Below are positions 28,205 to 40,334 of a stretch of DNA of 64,000 bases, one piece after another. Position numbers and translations under genes: made by a program. Each line of letters opens with the position of its first letter. Position 1 is the stretch's first letter. This DNA comes from Fennellomyces sp. T-0311. Its lineage: Eukaryota > Mucoromycota > Mucoromycetes > Mucorales > Lichtheimiaceae. The notes beneath the pieces were generated by a model, which worked only from the letters and a program-made list of their open reading frames with translations, was not told the origin of the DNA and ran no database searches. The stretch lies in the NCBI GenBank assembly GCA_025266875.1, contig JALLLT010000064.1:85528-149527 (forward strand). The letters are read 5' to 3'.

Positions 28205-29869
28205 ATGGCAAATTTGATTGCGGACAATGGAATCGAGATTGCCAAAGTAGCTCTGGCGTTCCTTGAAGAAAAAGCGGATGATTGGAAACAAGTTATTCCG
28301 GAAGCCCACGATTTTAAACGCGAATGTGAACACTTTCTCTATATCATTGATGCGTTACATCGAGAAGAAAAAAAGAAGGCACCACCGCCCAAAAAAACAA
28401 GCAAGGCAGCGGCGTTTTTCCGAATGGCCATCGTAGCCAGAGCATTTTCTCAAAACTTGACGAAAAAGGAGGGTGATGACGATGCAAGACCTATTGGTGG
28501 CGATATTGAAGAGCGTGTCCTTTTGGATTCGGAATCTGGCGTGGTGATCCGTCAAGAGAATCGAGAGCTTGTCAAGAAGAAAAAGGAAGAAGAGGAGGAA
28601 CAAGTGCGCGGTGTTCATGGCATTGTCAAGGAAATTGTGGGACATATTCGTGATGCCTTGAAACATCTTGAAAAGTTTCTCAAAGAGAATGAAAGGAAAA
28701 AATCTTGGCAGAATAGTGTTCGATGGTTCTTTAAACGGGCTTTGGGTATGCTTTTTTTTTCGTTCAAGCGCGTCGTCAAAAAAGTCTAACCTTCTTTATA
28801 TTTTATAGTTGCTCGGGATTACAGAGATTTTATGAAGGGAGAATCGAATGCTATCCGAGGATTACTCAACGATTTGGTTTTATGTCAAAAGATTGCTGAC
28901 AAGGCCATCAGTCCCAAAGTCGACAGTTTCGAAAAGGATATGACGGAGGACACGTACCTATTTTGGAAGAAACATATCGGACAAACGGTCGTGGCTCGGT
29001 GGGACCAATTCATCGATGCGTACAGACTATTGTATGGCATGGTGGATGCATGCGATTTAGAATACATGGAACGTATGCTCATGTCCAAGAAGGGGGATGT
29101 CACCGTATACGGTTTCATCAGTTTTACGCGCAAACACGGATTTCCGTTCAAGAAGAACATTGCCACTGCCTCACCACAGACGGAGCCAGTCATATCGGAA
29201 GAAGGTCGGATGGAAATTACGAAAATGGTAATCACGATGGTGACGGATTTCTCTAGTCCGGAAATGCGTGATCATCTTGTCAATATATACAAATGGTTCA
29301 AGGGGATCAAGCGAGATAATGCAGAAGGACTGCAGCAGCGAGCGAACGAATGGGCCCATTTGGTTTTGGCGGCGCGTGCGGTGGATGGCGAAGTCACTGA
29401 CAAAGAACAAAAGAAGGCTCAGAATGTGGATGCGGCCAGACGAGCAATCAATTTCTTTTATCAGCGCTATATGGTCATGTGGCGAATCGGCCAAGTATCT
29501 CGTGAAGCCTTAAAGGACGTTGACTTTCCTGGCAAGAACCGAATCAAGGACTTTATATGTTTTGTCGGCCCGTTGGATTACGCCAATTATCATATTGTGA
29601 TTGGAAAATCCAAAAATTGGGAAAGCAATAGGCCGAAAGTGTACTTATTTTTGGAAAAGCATTTGGAGGTCATGGAGGAAACCAAAAAGAGGGAACAACG
29701 AACGGTTACATCGGATGATCCTCCAAAGGATGATAATCAGAATAACAGTAGTGGTAGCAGTAGCAGTTCTAGTAGCGGTGCATCCAAGAATGAGGGTAAT
29801 GGTGGTCATCACAACAGATTTAAGGATGCTGTCAATAGTTTACGCATTAAAGGAAAACACGCTGCTTAA
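28205..29869 (+). CDS. Unknown charged protein, 533 residues
   Basis: I do not recognise a family. Two exons (28205-28745 and 28809-29869) join in phase 1 through a GTATGC...TATAG intron. The first ~50 residues are helical (IEIAKVALAFLEEKADDWKQ). Residues about 55-70 are Lys/Pro-rich and 125-140 Lys/Glu-rich. The larger exon is mostly helical and rich in Lys, Asp and Trp, with conserved-looking patches such as FWKKHIGQTVVARWDQFIDA and AARRAINFFYQRYMVMWRIG. The tail is Ser/Gly/Asn low-complexity. No signal peptide or membrane segment is seen, so a soluble intracellular protein is likely. It lies just beyond a transposon but has an intact frame and a clean intron, so I take it as a real, possibly lineage-restricted gene. 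Confidence 0.7.
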
Positions 29870-30817
29870 AATTTTTTGCTAAAAAAAGTTAATTAATATA
29901 TAAATGGCGGCTGAGAAATGCAGCTGATAGGCACGCACCATTCTTCCTATCACATATATTATGTCATACCATCATCTCGCTATTAATAACCAGGGCGCTG
30001 CTGTACGTATTAATAATCGATATACCCCTACGTGTTTATATAAAAGTAACGCTGATGTACCGGGCTTTGCGAATTGTAAACAAAGGGCATTCTCAAGAAA
30101 GACAGATGGCGGCACAGCAATATCAATCCTATGCAGCCATATAATGTCAATGCCAGATGTGTCATATCTCGATGCCAGCCGGATATTGTTATAGGTTGTT
30201 TTCAAACTACGTACCTACAGAGGAAAGCTTAAAAGTTACTCTCCGCGCGTTTCGAGCATTATATTGTTGACAAACAATTACGATCCTTTTAGACCAGGTT
30301 CGAGACCTTTTTCAGTGCAATATTATATATCCATCTCCGGATATGGCGTTACCAAGCAAACATCTTCACATAGGGTGAGATATCGCAGTTGAATTTGAAT
30401 ACTTGCATCATGGCTCCAACCAGTCCTTGACGTTGCTGAATTGCATTGGTTACAAAGCCAATGCTTTGTCTATATCTCATGACGCAGCTTCAAAAATCGA
30501 ACGATGACAATGTATGATTTACGTATCCATTGCTACGTATGCCAATGCCATATACAGATTTTGATGGCTCTATGTAGGCAAGTAGTACATAGCAGCCGTC
30601 CATGGTGACATCATTGACTAAAAGCTCTTCAGGCAATGCAAGACAACCAAAGATATCAACATGAAACAAGGTCTAGAGCCTACACAAAGCCTCTTCTTCC
30701 AACGACCCATTTTGTGTACTCTGATGAACGATTACGATAATTTTGGGCATCGGCGGGATTGGAAAAAAGGTTGTGTGGCTCAATCAATTTCCTCGCACCC
30801 CCCAAATTTTTATATTG
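29870..30817. other. Intergenic region
   Basis: About 950 bp, AT-rich, no supported gene. A GGTTCGAGACCTTTTT stretch near 30297 resembles the end of a Pol III gene, but no tRNA-like fold or A box precedes it. Confidence 0.4.
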
Positions 30818-31423
30818 ATGAGTTCTTTTGCTGGCAACAAACAGGGACGCGACGCGTTTCTCAAAGTATTCAAAGATGCCGACGATGCAGCACAAGACGC
30901 GGCGGAGGCCGACCCATTCCCCGCGTATTTGGACGACCAAGACGAAACCAGCAAAAGCTTAGCACCGTTCTGTCCGACGTCGGCCCGACGTGTATTGAAA
31001 GCATTGACCATGGCCAATGTCCATGACAACGATGGCGTACTCGATCTTGGATCGGGTGATGGACGATTCTGTACGGCCGCCGTGTCTGCTTTTCGGGCCA
31101 AACGAGCACTTGGTATTGAATCAGAAGGGCATTTGATCGAATTGTCCCGACAACTGGCAATACGAGTACCTAGCGAGACCAAGCCAGAGTTTATCCAAGG
31201 CGATCTATTATCGTTTCCAGCATTGGTACGAGATCCTGTGTGGAGTGTGATTGTGGTATTTCTTTTGCCGGACCACACGGATAAATTCGCCGACTTGCTT
31301 GTGGATCATTACAGACGTGGGGCACGGATTGTCAGTCTTGTGTTTAACTTGAACGAGATTCCAGAGTTGAGACTGGTCCAAGCGGATGAACCAGATGGGA
31401 TCTATGTTTATTCGAAACCATGA
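30818..31423 (+). CDS. Class I SAM-dependent methyltransferase (FAM173/ATPSCKMT-like)
   Basis: Single-exon 201-residue enzyme predicted to transfer a methyl group from S-adenosylmethionine. Motif I is VLDLGSGDGRF (residues 74-84). An acidic residue that would bind the ribose lies in LGIESEG (about 98-104), followed by FIQGDLLSF and the active-site strand VVFLLPDH (147-153). The preceding PFCPTSARRVLKAL and following RRGARIVSLVF resemble the FAM173 family, whose mammalian members methylate lysines of mitochondrial proteins. The true substrate is not visible here. The ATG at 30818 was chosen over an upstream in-frame ATG because the earlier residues do not fit the family and the frame overlaps a leader-like sequence. 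The F-box gene follows 191 bp downstream on the same strand. Confidence 0.75.
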   Translation: MSSFAGNKQGRDAFLKVFKDADDAAQDAAEADPFPAYLDDQDETSKSLAPFCPTSARRVLKALTMANVHDNDGVLDLGSGDGRFCTAAVSAFRAKRALGIESEGHLIELSRQLAIRVPSETKPEFIQGDLLSFPALVRDPVWSVIVVFLLPDHTDKFADLLVDHYRRGARIVSLVFNLNEIPELRLVQADEPDGIYVYSKP

Positions 31424-31614
31424 GATCACATGCTCCTTTAGAAAATGGTGCTATTTTCGTCCCGTTCCCGAGGAAGATGGCCCTGATGCTTTGTTAGAAA
31501 CCATCCATTTTAGTATTTAACAAACCATGCACAAAAAACTCTCTCTCTTTTTTTTTCTTCTTCTTTTTCCCATTTCCCCATTTCTTTCACACGCTCAAAA
31601 AGAAACGATAATAA

Positions 31615-33650
31615 ATGACTCGCCGAAAGTCCGTGCAGGAGCTGGTGAAGCCACTGCGAAAACTCTCATTATTAGGAGGCACGGCTGACAAAAGGTTTGC
31701 TTTTCTTGCTTTGCAAAAAGCCAGGCACTGATACATAGAAAAGTAGCCCAACAACGGAACAGCAGCAACAACAACAACAACCAGAAGAGGAAAATGATCA
31801 AGTGGCATCGTGTGATCATGAGCAACACGACATAATCAGTTGGTTGCCAAGAGAAATTGCGTTGCACATTTTCGGTTTGCTTTCATTTTCTGATTTAGTC
31901 AGAGTACAGCTCGTAAGTTAATAAAACAAAAAATGGTCGGTAAATTCTTTAGCTCACAAAGAGGCACACGCATGAATCCATTCTTCTTTTAGACATGCCG
32001 AATCTGGCGTCGAATTGCGCAGGACGCGTCGATCTGGAAAAGCCGCTATTTGAACCTCTATCGACGGTATCCGGATCTGTACTTCCACAAGCAACGTGAC
32101 CAGCAACCTAACGAAGACATGTCGTGGCAAACAAAGTACTGTCGGGCACAAACGTATGCCAACTGGCGCATGGGCATTGTGCAACGCAAACAACTTATCA
32201 GTGACCAGAAAAAGAGCCGGATTCTGTCTGTCAAGCTCAAAAAACACCTGCTGATAACACTAGCGGAGGTAACCCCTATCGACAATGATCACGGCTTTTT
32301 ATATACCATTTAACTTTCTAACTATAAAAAGTAGAACAATACCGTCAGTCTATACCAACATACCGTTGCCCTGGGCTTCCAGCTCGTATCCACTTGGAAT
32401 TTTGGCGATCCAGTCCACAATGCTGTCGAATGCGTCGATATCCTGCCCGACATCAATATTTTGGCGGTCGCCATGCGCGGATCGTAGGTTTTCAAATGGG
32501 TCACACAGGTCGATCCCTCTTATCTAATTTCGTTTCTGTCGTAGGAAATGTGTGTTTTACGATATCAACGAACAAAGCAACGATCCAATACAAGTGCTCA
32601 AAGGAGGCAACCACCCGTGGTTTGTGCCCGACTCGATAGCACTTACACAGGATTACTTTGCTGTTTCGGGAAGAAAGCCATCCGCGGTTTTTATTTGGAA
32701 CTGGCGAAAAGGTGTTCGCTTATCTAATAGGGTAATATTCTCTATTTTCCAAGATAAGCCATATGTTTCCTCATCTTTTTGCACATTTTTAGGCCTTTGA
32801 CAACCAGCCGCACAGCGTGTACATCGTCAAGGAAAAGGTCATCATGATCAGCGTCGATGGCATCGTGCACGCTTTTGATATTTTTGATCCATCCAAACAG
32901 ACAGCTACATTTAATTTACCACCTTGCAATATGCCTTGTCTGGAATACGATGGATCATTAAGTATCGTCTTGGCGCCTTTCGCAGCCCGTCGGATCCACC
33001 ACTTTAAATGGGACGCAATCACCGAAAATGGACATTTAACTCCACAAACCAGCACGTCCACCAATTCCGTACCACCACCACCGCCACCACGCACATTGAC
33101 CAGTTCAATCTCGTCTTTACTCGGACGGCCGAAACGTCATAAAACATATATCGATACAGCTGGACGAAAAGCAGCGCGCTCGCTTCGAAGGTATTCGAGT
33201 TACAACGATTACGGTTACTCTTGTCAAGCTCGTACAGCACATTACATCAAACAAGTTCAAGAAAAACAGCAATCAAGTCCAACCTTGGGTGAACCTGATT
33301 TTCGTAGCAGGCTACAGTTGATCAGTTCCATCCGAACATCACCTTTGGGATGGACGACACGAGAAGTAGTCAATATTTCGCTCCATAACGACCGCGTTGC
33401 TATCGCCAATCGTCATGGTGATATTGCTTTATTTGCTCTCAATGGAACTACGGCTGCCCATGTTACATTCAAGAATGGTAAGCGGCCTTGGGTCGAGGAA
33501 GATGCATCACAGTTCAGAGACGAGGATGATTTGTCGGATGGATACGATTTTGTAAGGAGTCGATTAGCTATGGGCAGTATGGGGATCGTTTATGGCGGTC
33601 GCGATGGTTGCATTTGGTGGCTCGATTTTAGTTGCAGACCTGCTGATTAA
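31615..33650 (+). CDS. F-box protein with beta-propeller-like C-terminal region
   Basis: Probable substrate adaptor of an SCF ubiquitin ligase. Six exons (31615-31694, 31744-31912, 31993-32268, 32335-32483, 32545-32731, 32793-33650) give 572 residues. After a Gln/Glu-rich N-terminus, the F-box spans about residues 55-100 (IISWLPREIALHIFGLLSFS, then TCRIWRRIAQDASIWKSRYL). The rest reads as blades of a WD40-like propeller (NILAVAMRGSKCVFYDINEQ, YFAVSGRKPSAVFIWNW, VIMISVDGIVHAFDIF, ISLHNDRVAIANRHGDIALF, MGIVYGGRDGCIWWLDF), interrupted by a Pro-rich/basic loop (PPPPPPRTLTSSI). Intron 1 has a GTTTGC donor. The stop codon overlaps that of the convergent JmjC gene by two bases within a 4-bp CDS overlap. 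The partner substrate is unknown. Confidence 0.85.
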
Positions 33651-35048
33651 AACCAGAAACTCACGCTAAAACTCGTTTCGAGTGATCGTACGTAATGCCA
33701 CCATTTTGGCTGCGTGTGTGTGTGTTTTTAATATATAATTCAAGTTCTGATCGAATATCATTCGTCCAACTTACAGGCATGTACAGAAGTTCTCCAGCTT
33801 GCAGTACGCATTCGACATAGTGTGCTTTCTTTAAAAGTGGATGCTCATTCCAATCGGGACACTCTACATCGACCTATATATATATATATATATTCGTCAG
33901 TCTTTCTCTTTCTAAAAGCAAGCGCGATTTACCTGACTTGTATTGGACATGATACCATCGTAAGGGTACAAGCGTTCAGTTTCTGAGGGCGGATACAGAC
34001 GAATGTATTTGGATCCGACGACTTGCACCAATACATTGTGATACGGATCATGATGGAGCGGAGACACAGTGCCTCGTGGGCCGAACCACGCATTCTGGAT
34101 GACATCTGGGGGTGCTTCGGGGTATCTTTCTGTCAATTCTGGTTCGCAGCAGCAATAATCTGGTACATCAATATCATTGGCTAGTTTCGGAATCTGGTAA
34201 AACAGATCGTGCTGTGCCAGATAAGCCATAGCGGTGGTATCCACAACATGGTCGCGCAAAAAATCCTCGAGACGCATCATCTTCTGTTGCCATCCGCTGT
34301 CAGTGTACTTGCTCCCCAATTCGACGGGCACGACACGATCACCAGCAACTGCCACAAAGTATGACAAAGAGGGCCACTTGGATCGTGCCGGCCAATGTTC
34401 GATTGCTCCTTTGGGAATAACGAATGGCTGATCGTCGTTGACCAGTTGCGCAAATGAAACAAAGCTAGGCACTTCTGTGAGTCGTTTCACTTGGTGTTTG
34501 AGCGTAACGGAATGTGGCATCGGTAGTTGAACATCATCCCATTCTTCTTTTGACGCTATCGAGAGCCATGTTTGGAGTTGGTCGATCACGTCGAGTATGG
34601 TGTCGCGTCGCTGTGGTGCTCCACTGATAATCATGGCCGTGTCTAGTACTTCAATAATTTCTTTTCCCAGTCGCATGTTATGTCTGTCGTGTCCGAGACG
34701 ACCAAGTATGCCGATGGTTTGCAGAATACTGGCATCCATGAGCAAATGTCGCCACAGTGCCGGCACGCTTTTGTACGGGTAGAGCAGTATGGATTCCTGC
34801 GCGAGATCAACCAATGCTTTCGCTCGCTCCTGATGCTTGTCGAAATTGTGCTGGACAAAGACATTGTTGGGCAATTCGTCCAGGATCTGATTAAACAAAA
34901 ACACAACGGATGGCGGCCAACCTGGCAAGACAGTCAGTTCGGTAGCAATAACAAACAAATAGAAACAAAATGAACCTTGTGAGCAAGGGTGGTCGCGCAA
35001 GAGTCGTAATAGTTTACTGTAACATGCAGCTGGTTTAAACATGCGCAT
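33647..35048 (-). CDS. JmjC-domain oxygenase, KDM8/JMJD5-like
   Basis: Predicted Fe(II)/2-oxoglutarate-dependent dioxygenase. Four exons in transcript order: 35048-34976, 34921-33933, 33873-33775, 33709-33647, for 407 residues. The N-terminal half is helical. The cupin/JmjC domain begins near VPSFVSFAQLVNDDQPFVI and contains the iron-binding H-x-D in SPLHHDPYHNVLVQVVG (His314, Asp316), then KYIRLYPPSE, and the distal His in PKWWHYVRSL (His392), supplied by the last exon, followed by SFSVSFWF. The order matches the KDM8/JMJD5 group, whose members act as histone demethylases or arginyl hydroxylases; which applies here is open. The last exon spans only 63 nt and its stop overlaps the convergent F-box gene. 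A TA repeat (33876-33892) lies in intron 3. Confidence 0.88.
33874..33893. repeat. TA microsatellite inside JmjC intron 3
   Basis: A TATATATA run forms the 3' end of the third JmjC intron, immediately before its AG acceptor on the minus strand. Length changes here could affect acceptor use. Confidence 0.8.
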
Positions 35049-35142
35049 TTATCTATGTAAGATGTGCGAAAATGGAAAGAAAATGTACAATGAAAATAGG
35101 TAACGGGTGGCAGGGAAAATGAAATATAGTTTAAAAGAAAAG

Positions 35143-36315
35143 CTACTGGAACGCGTTCTTGATGGCGTCCTTTTGCGTGGATGTCAAGCTGCTGGGGAAT
35201 TTGACGTCGTACTTGATAATCAAGTCGCCTTTCTGGCCTGTCTTGCTGTTTGGCATGCCTTCATTCTTGACCCGAGATTCCTGACCCGGCTGAACGACCG
35301 TGTTCTGGTTATTGACTCCCAGCTTGCGGCCATCCAGGGTAGTGATCGTTCTTGAGAACCCGGTCAATGCCTCGACCAACGATAACTGCAGCGTGACACG
35401 CAGATTGTCACCTTCGCGTTTGAAGGTTGGATGCGGCTTTTCTTCGACGATAAACTCGATATCCTGCGTTTGACCATTCTCTAACTCGTCGCCTTCGCCA
35501 GGGAAACGGATCTTGGTGCCGGCTTTCCACCCCGGCTTGACGTTGATGGTCAAGATCTTGTCGGTGTTCATCGGACGGCCTGTTGCTCCGTCTCGAATCT
35601 TGCGTGTCACCTTGAGTCGTTTGGTGCAGCCCTTGTATAGGTCTTCCAAAGAAATTGGCAACGGCCGTTTGATGGCAGGTGGTTTTTGTGGTTGAGCTGC
35701 ACGTCTTTGTCCGCGAGGCATGCCACCACCACCAAACGAAAAACCACCAGGCATCCCGCCGCCCATCATGTCGTCGTCGTCGTGCATTCCACCTCCCATC
35801 CCTCCCATACCTCCCATCCCGCCACCGCCGCCCATGGACGCAAAGAAATGCTTGAAAATGTCATCGGCATCGGAGGGATGGAATGGTTTGAAACCGCCGC
35901 CTGGTCCGCCACCGCCCATGTTGAATGTGTATGTACGTCCTCCTCCTCCAGCACCAGGAAAACCGCCGAATCCGGCACCACCAGGGAAGCCGCCGGCTCC
36001 TCCACCGCTAGGTGGTGGTGGACCGCCTTTGAGTCCTTCTTCGCCGTATTGGTCATAAATTGTTCGCTTTTGCTTGTCGCTCAGTACTTCAAACGCCTCG
36101 CCTACTTCTTGAAACTTTTGCTTGGCTTCTTCGGGCTTGTCTTTGTTTCGATCCGGGTGCCATTTTAACGCTATAGAGAAAGAAGGCGTGTGAGCATTTG
36201 ATGTGAGCGGGGGTGTTTCGGGTTATGTCTTACCTTGCTTTCGGTAGGCTTTCTTGATAGTGTCTTCGTCTGCGTCTTTGGATACACCGAGAATCGCATA
36301 GTAGTCCTTGCCCAT
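35143..36315 (-). CDS. Type II J-domain protein (DnaJB/Sis1-like HSP40)
   Basis: Co-chaperone that stimulates HSP70 ATPase activity and delivers clients. Two exons, 36315-36234 and 36170-35143, joined in phase 1, give 369 residues. The J domain is at residues 1-70 ([23 protein letters not shown] at 32-34, [17 protein letters not shown]). A Gly/Phe- and Gly/Met-rich region follows ([17 protein letters not shown]; repeated GGMGGM). No cysteine-rich zinc finger is present, so it is type II. The two beta-sandwich client domains follow ([57 protein letters not shown]) and the end is [20 protein letters not shown]. The JmjC start lies 94 bp beyond its stop. No clear heat-shock element was found upstream. 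Confidence 0.93.
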
Positions 36316-36527
36316 TGTTTGTGTATATATATGGGTGTGTGTGTGTTGGTTGGTTGAATGGAGGAAGAGAAAGAAAAAGGAAATTATGCAAACGATGAAG
36401 CGGAATATATATTCCATGACGCGAGACCCATTCGATGCATTTCCACGCCGTTCCACACGTTACAGTTCGATAGTTCATGCCACACCACTTATTTATTCAA
36501 ACACCGCCCATAAAAGGCCGCACGTTA

Positions 36528-39001
36528 CTATGACAATTGCTTTCCAGCATCTTCTTTTAACGTGACAGTCCGATTGACCACGATCTTGCCCAAAGCGGCC
36601 TTGACATTATCCTTTTTGCTCAAATCCAACTCGGTATCATAATCCAAGCAGAAGTATCCGGTTCGAACAAATTGCCATCGCATGCTTTCCTTGTCCTTGC
36701 CTCCGGTCTTTTTGATCCAGTCCGCGATCTGGTCATAAATACCCACCGTTGCTATGGCACCCTTGACAATCTTGAGCGAATCCTTGTTCAAATCGTTCAA
36801 GAAACCGCCCTCGGCATCATCGGGATTAGCATGGTGGAAGAGTGGTTCGTATAAACGCACTTCATCCAACTTGACGGGAGAACCCACCGTGGGTGCTTCA
36901 CCCACCCAATGAATGTAAGTCTTGGGCTTTTTGAATTCGCCCTCGTTTTCGTATCGACACACCAATTCGACAATCTTGCCCTGGTCGTTCTTTTTGACTT
37001 GGACGCAGCGGATGGGTCGAGGAACATGCAACAAGCCAACCGATTTACCGGGTGCCAAACGATAATAGTCCTTGGAGTCGATTTCTCGGAAATCCGACGA
37101 GTCAATGTAAAGCGTGTTGGTGAAGGGAATCTTGTATTCGCCCATTTCGGGCTTGCGAGGCATGTTGGGGACAGATACCCATTCGAGGTAATCGTCAGCA
37201 AGGTTCTCGATGGTCACCTTGATGGGGTCCATGACAACCATGGTACGTGGCACGGTCTTGTCCAAATAGTCGCGAACCTTGGCATCAAACCGCAACACAT
37301 CGATGGTGCTCTTGGCAAGTGTGACGCCCAGTTCTAGCACAAAGCTGTTGATGGCCTCTGGCGGGACACCGCGACGACGAATGCCAACCAGGGTGTACAT
37401 GCGTGGGTCATCCCATCCGCTTACGTGGTTTTGGGTCACCAACTTTAAGATCTTGCGCTTGGACATGATGGTGCCAGTGACGTTCAAACGACCATATTCC
37501 CACTGGACAGGCTTGTATACTTCAACAGCATCCACGAGCCAGTAGTAACTCTCGCGCGATTGTCTGAATTCGGTGGTGCACAGCGAATGGGTGATGTTCT
37601 CGAACGAATCGACGAGACAGTGGGTGAAATCGTAGGTGGGATAGATGCACCAGTCGGATCCGGTACGGTGATGCGGCGTATACAAGACACGGTAAGCAAT
37701 CAAGTCCCAGAACTGAGGGTTGCCGTTTTCCAAATCCATCTTCATGCGCAACGTCGTCTCGCCCTCCTTGTATCGTCCTTCCTTCATCTTTTCGAATTGC
37801 TCGAGTGTTTCCTCGATGGGTCGGTCGCGGTGAACACACGCTGTGCGGGCACCACCGTCGTCGCCACCACGATGCGCGTGGATCTCTTCACCGGTGCACT
37901 GACACGTGTAAGCCAATCCTTTCTTGATCAGCTTGACGGCCAACTCGTACAGCTCTTGGAAATAATCGCTGGAGTAAGTGATCTTGAATGGCTCGAAACC
38001 GAGCCACTTGACGGTGTCCAGGATCGATGTAAAGTACTTTTCCTCCTCGGCCTCGGGATTGGTATCATCGTAACGTAGATACGTCAAGCCATTATGTGCC
38101 TTGGCGTAACCAAAGTTGACGTTGATGGCTTTGGCGTGACCGATATGCAAATAACCGTTGGGCTCGGGAGGAAAACGGGTCATGACCTTGCCACCCGTTG
38201 CCTTCAAATGTTCCTCCATCAATTCAGGCTTGATCTGCTTGTTGCCTCCCGGCTTGTGCAACTTGGAGATTTCACCTTCAAAGAACATGCTACTCAGGTT
38301 GACTGGCTTGTCCTCCTCCACCTTTTTCTTCTTTTCGACAGGGGCAGCCTCCTTCTTTTCCTTCTTCTTCTTCTTTTGAGGTGCGTCGCGTTCATCCTTG
38401 GGCCCCAGCAACTCCAAAAACTGAGCTTCGACTTGGTTCTTGACCGCAACACCATCTGCCCATCGCAATGCTGCCAATTTGCGCGTATTGGCGAGAGATG
38501 GGCCCAGTACACGATATCGGTTTTCCACAATGTTGGCCTTGTTGCTTTCGATGTATTCTGCAACCGCCGATTTGATTTGCTCGGGTGTAACTGTCACGCC
38601 AACGCCCGTAGCTTCGTTGAATGCAGCGTCGTCGATGGGTGCTTGAACATCCTCAACGTACTTGATACCAGCTATCCAGTTATTGATTTAGCTTTTTTTT
38701 CCGTCCTTTCACCAAAAGAGACCGCGAGAGAAAACTTACCTGACACTTGATCAGCAGTCTTGAGATCTCCCGACATGATCTTGCTTACAAGGAATGCACG
38801 GTGTGGCAATGCATCCTTGCTAATGGTGGACGCAAGTTGGTATAATAAGTTGCCCGTGTCTTTGTCGCAACCAGCGTCGCGTACTTTGGCTTCGTCAATG
38901 ACGGCCTCGAGGTTTGGCGCAAGTTTCTTGTTCTTGGCAGTGTCCTTGGCCTTTTGCTCGGACAAGCCGATTTTCACGAAGATGGGGACTAGATCGTCCA
39001 T
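36528..39001 (-). CDS. GLN4: Glutaminyl-tRNA synthetase, cytosolic
   Basis: Charges tRNA-Gln with glutamine. Exons 39001-38740 and 38671-36528 join in phase 1 for 801 residues, the length of fungal Gln4-type enzymes. The first ~180 residues form the eukaryote-specific N-terminal appendage (MDDLVPIFVKIGLSEQKAKD; NTRKLAALRWADGVAV). A Lys/Glu-rich linker follows (about 188-205). The class I catalytic core has FPPEPNGYLHIGHAKAINV (HIGH 263-266), LRYDDTNPEAEEEKY and the KMSKS-type loop TIMSKRKI (about 490-494). The C-terminal anticodon-binding barrels end near WQFVRTGYFCLDYD. FTHCLVDSFENITHSLCTTE is characteristic of GlnRS over GluRS. Codon usage is biased, as expected for high expression. Confidence 0.96.
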
Positions 39002-40334
39002 TGCAGTTTTCAAGTAAGAAAAAGAGTAGTAGTGGAACAGCGAAGAGGGAGGGGCCAGTTCAGTAAAACCGTGACTCACTCACCGTGACAAACATTGCCT
39101 TTTATGGATGCTTTTTTCGTTGATAGATAATGCCCCAGGGAGAGAACTGACAACAATCCCATTTTTGATATCTCATCCTTATCCAGTAAGTTTAAAAAAA
39201 GCATGCTGCTCTGCCCCTCCCTTGAATATACCTTTCACTTATTGGTTCCGCCCTCGCTTTTTCTTTCTAATTTAGAATTTTCGGCAATTCGTTGAACTCG
39301 TACCAATTTAACAACTTCCTTGGCGTTGTGAGATGGAGTTATACCTGTGGATCGACTTTCCCGGCTTACATAATAGTTCATTGCTGGAACGAGTATGCAG
39401 GCCCTCGTTGATCCTGAAAAGGTCTGAAATGTGAAATGTACACCGCACCATGTAGCAAGTACACGGGATGATGTGCATTGAGGAGAGGGAAGTACAAGGA
39501 TATCGCCTAGCAAGTGCAGAAAATTCCCGGAATTTCTATCAATATTGTGCACCGCGTTGCTATTCCAGTTCAAGAGCTTTTCATGTGGTAAAGCGTCTCT
39601 AAAGTTTCCAGCGTTTGTTGCCCAGCGTTATTGCTGTATGTCTGATAAGCAGCAAAGCGATTTTGGATGTCCGTGCTAGCTAGTCGACTCCGTTTCTGCA
39701 TGTCGTGAAATCGATGTGCATCACTTTCCTGTCTGCCAGTAAGAGTCTGTGTCGTTTAACTTCTGCATCAGCATCGTCCGTGCATCAGTGTGCCCCTGTT
39801 CGTGTGTTACCAAACTCGATCACCGATCACCTCGTAAGATTTGATACATAGGAGGAATGAACTTTCTGAGAGGACGACCTGCCCATATGCACCTACGGTA
39901 TCACTTTTAAAATAAATAAAGCATTTAAATTTAAAGCAGTTCTCATATACACGTACCTCGTTGTCTCTGTTTGAGCATATGCAACATCTTGAATTGACGC
40001 ACTCTTTATCTCCACCTACATTGTTTACAACGATGACACTGACAGCCATCACTAGCGGTGGCATTGGTACAATTTCGAAGGCGCAATCACTCAACCGCTC
40101 AGCTACATGAATGAATCGGATGGTGATATATATGTGTACTTGGTGATTTTAATGAAAATTTATATTACTTATTAGCAAAGGTCTGGAATATAACTTGACC
40201 TGAGGAGTATTTAGAGAAGATGATCTCGCAAAAGATAATTTGGAAACTATGGGCTTATAGATCCCATGGATTTTCTTATAGGTAGTACCAAAGAAAATAA
40301 TTACAGCACAGCTCGCTTTTGTGCGCAAGTGCCC
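39002..40334. other. Intergenic region with duplicated 3'-flank segment
   Basis: No firm gene. A segment at about 39640-39840 is recognisably similar to 45425-45600, which lies at the same relative place downstream of the paralogue. A minus-strand frame at 39807-40094 (with CINSRCCIC-like cysteines: CVNSRCCICSN) is a weak coding candidate only. Confidence 0.45.
39640..39840. repeat. Duplicated 3'-flank segment, copy 1
   Basis: Shares a series of matching words in the same order with 45425-45600 (for example CTGCATGTCGTGAAAT versus TTGCATGTCGTAAAAT, GCATCAGTGTGCCCCT in both, and GATCACCTCGTAA versus GATCACGTCGTAA). Located about 500-700 bp past the stop of the first paralogue. Confidence 0.6.

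Noticed and set aside
30290..30315. tRNA-like 3' end (GGTTCGAGACC followed by T-run)
   Set aside because: No acceptor stem, A box or cloverleaf could be drawn upstream.
37560..38750. Long plus-strand frames opposite glutaminyl-tRNA synthetase
   Set aside because: Shadow frames of a codon-biased gene; no domain-like content.
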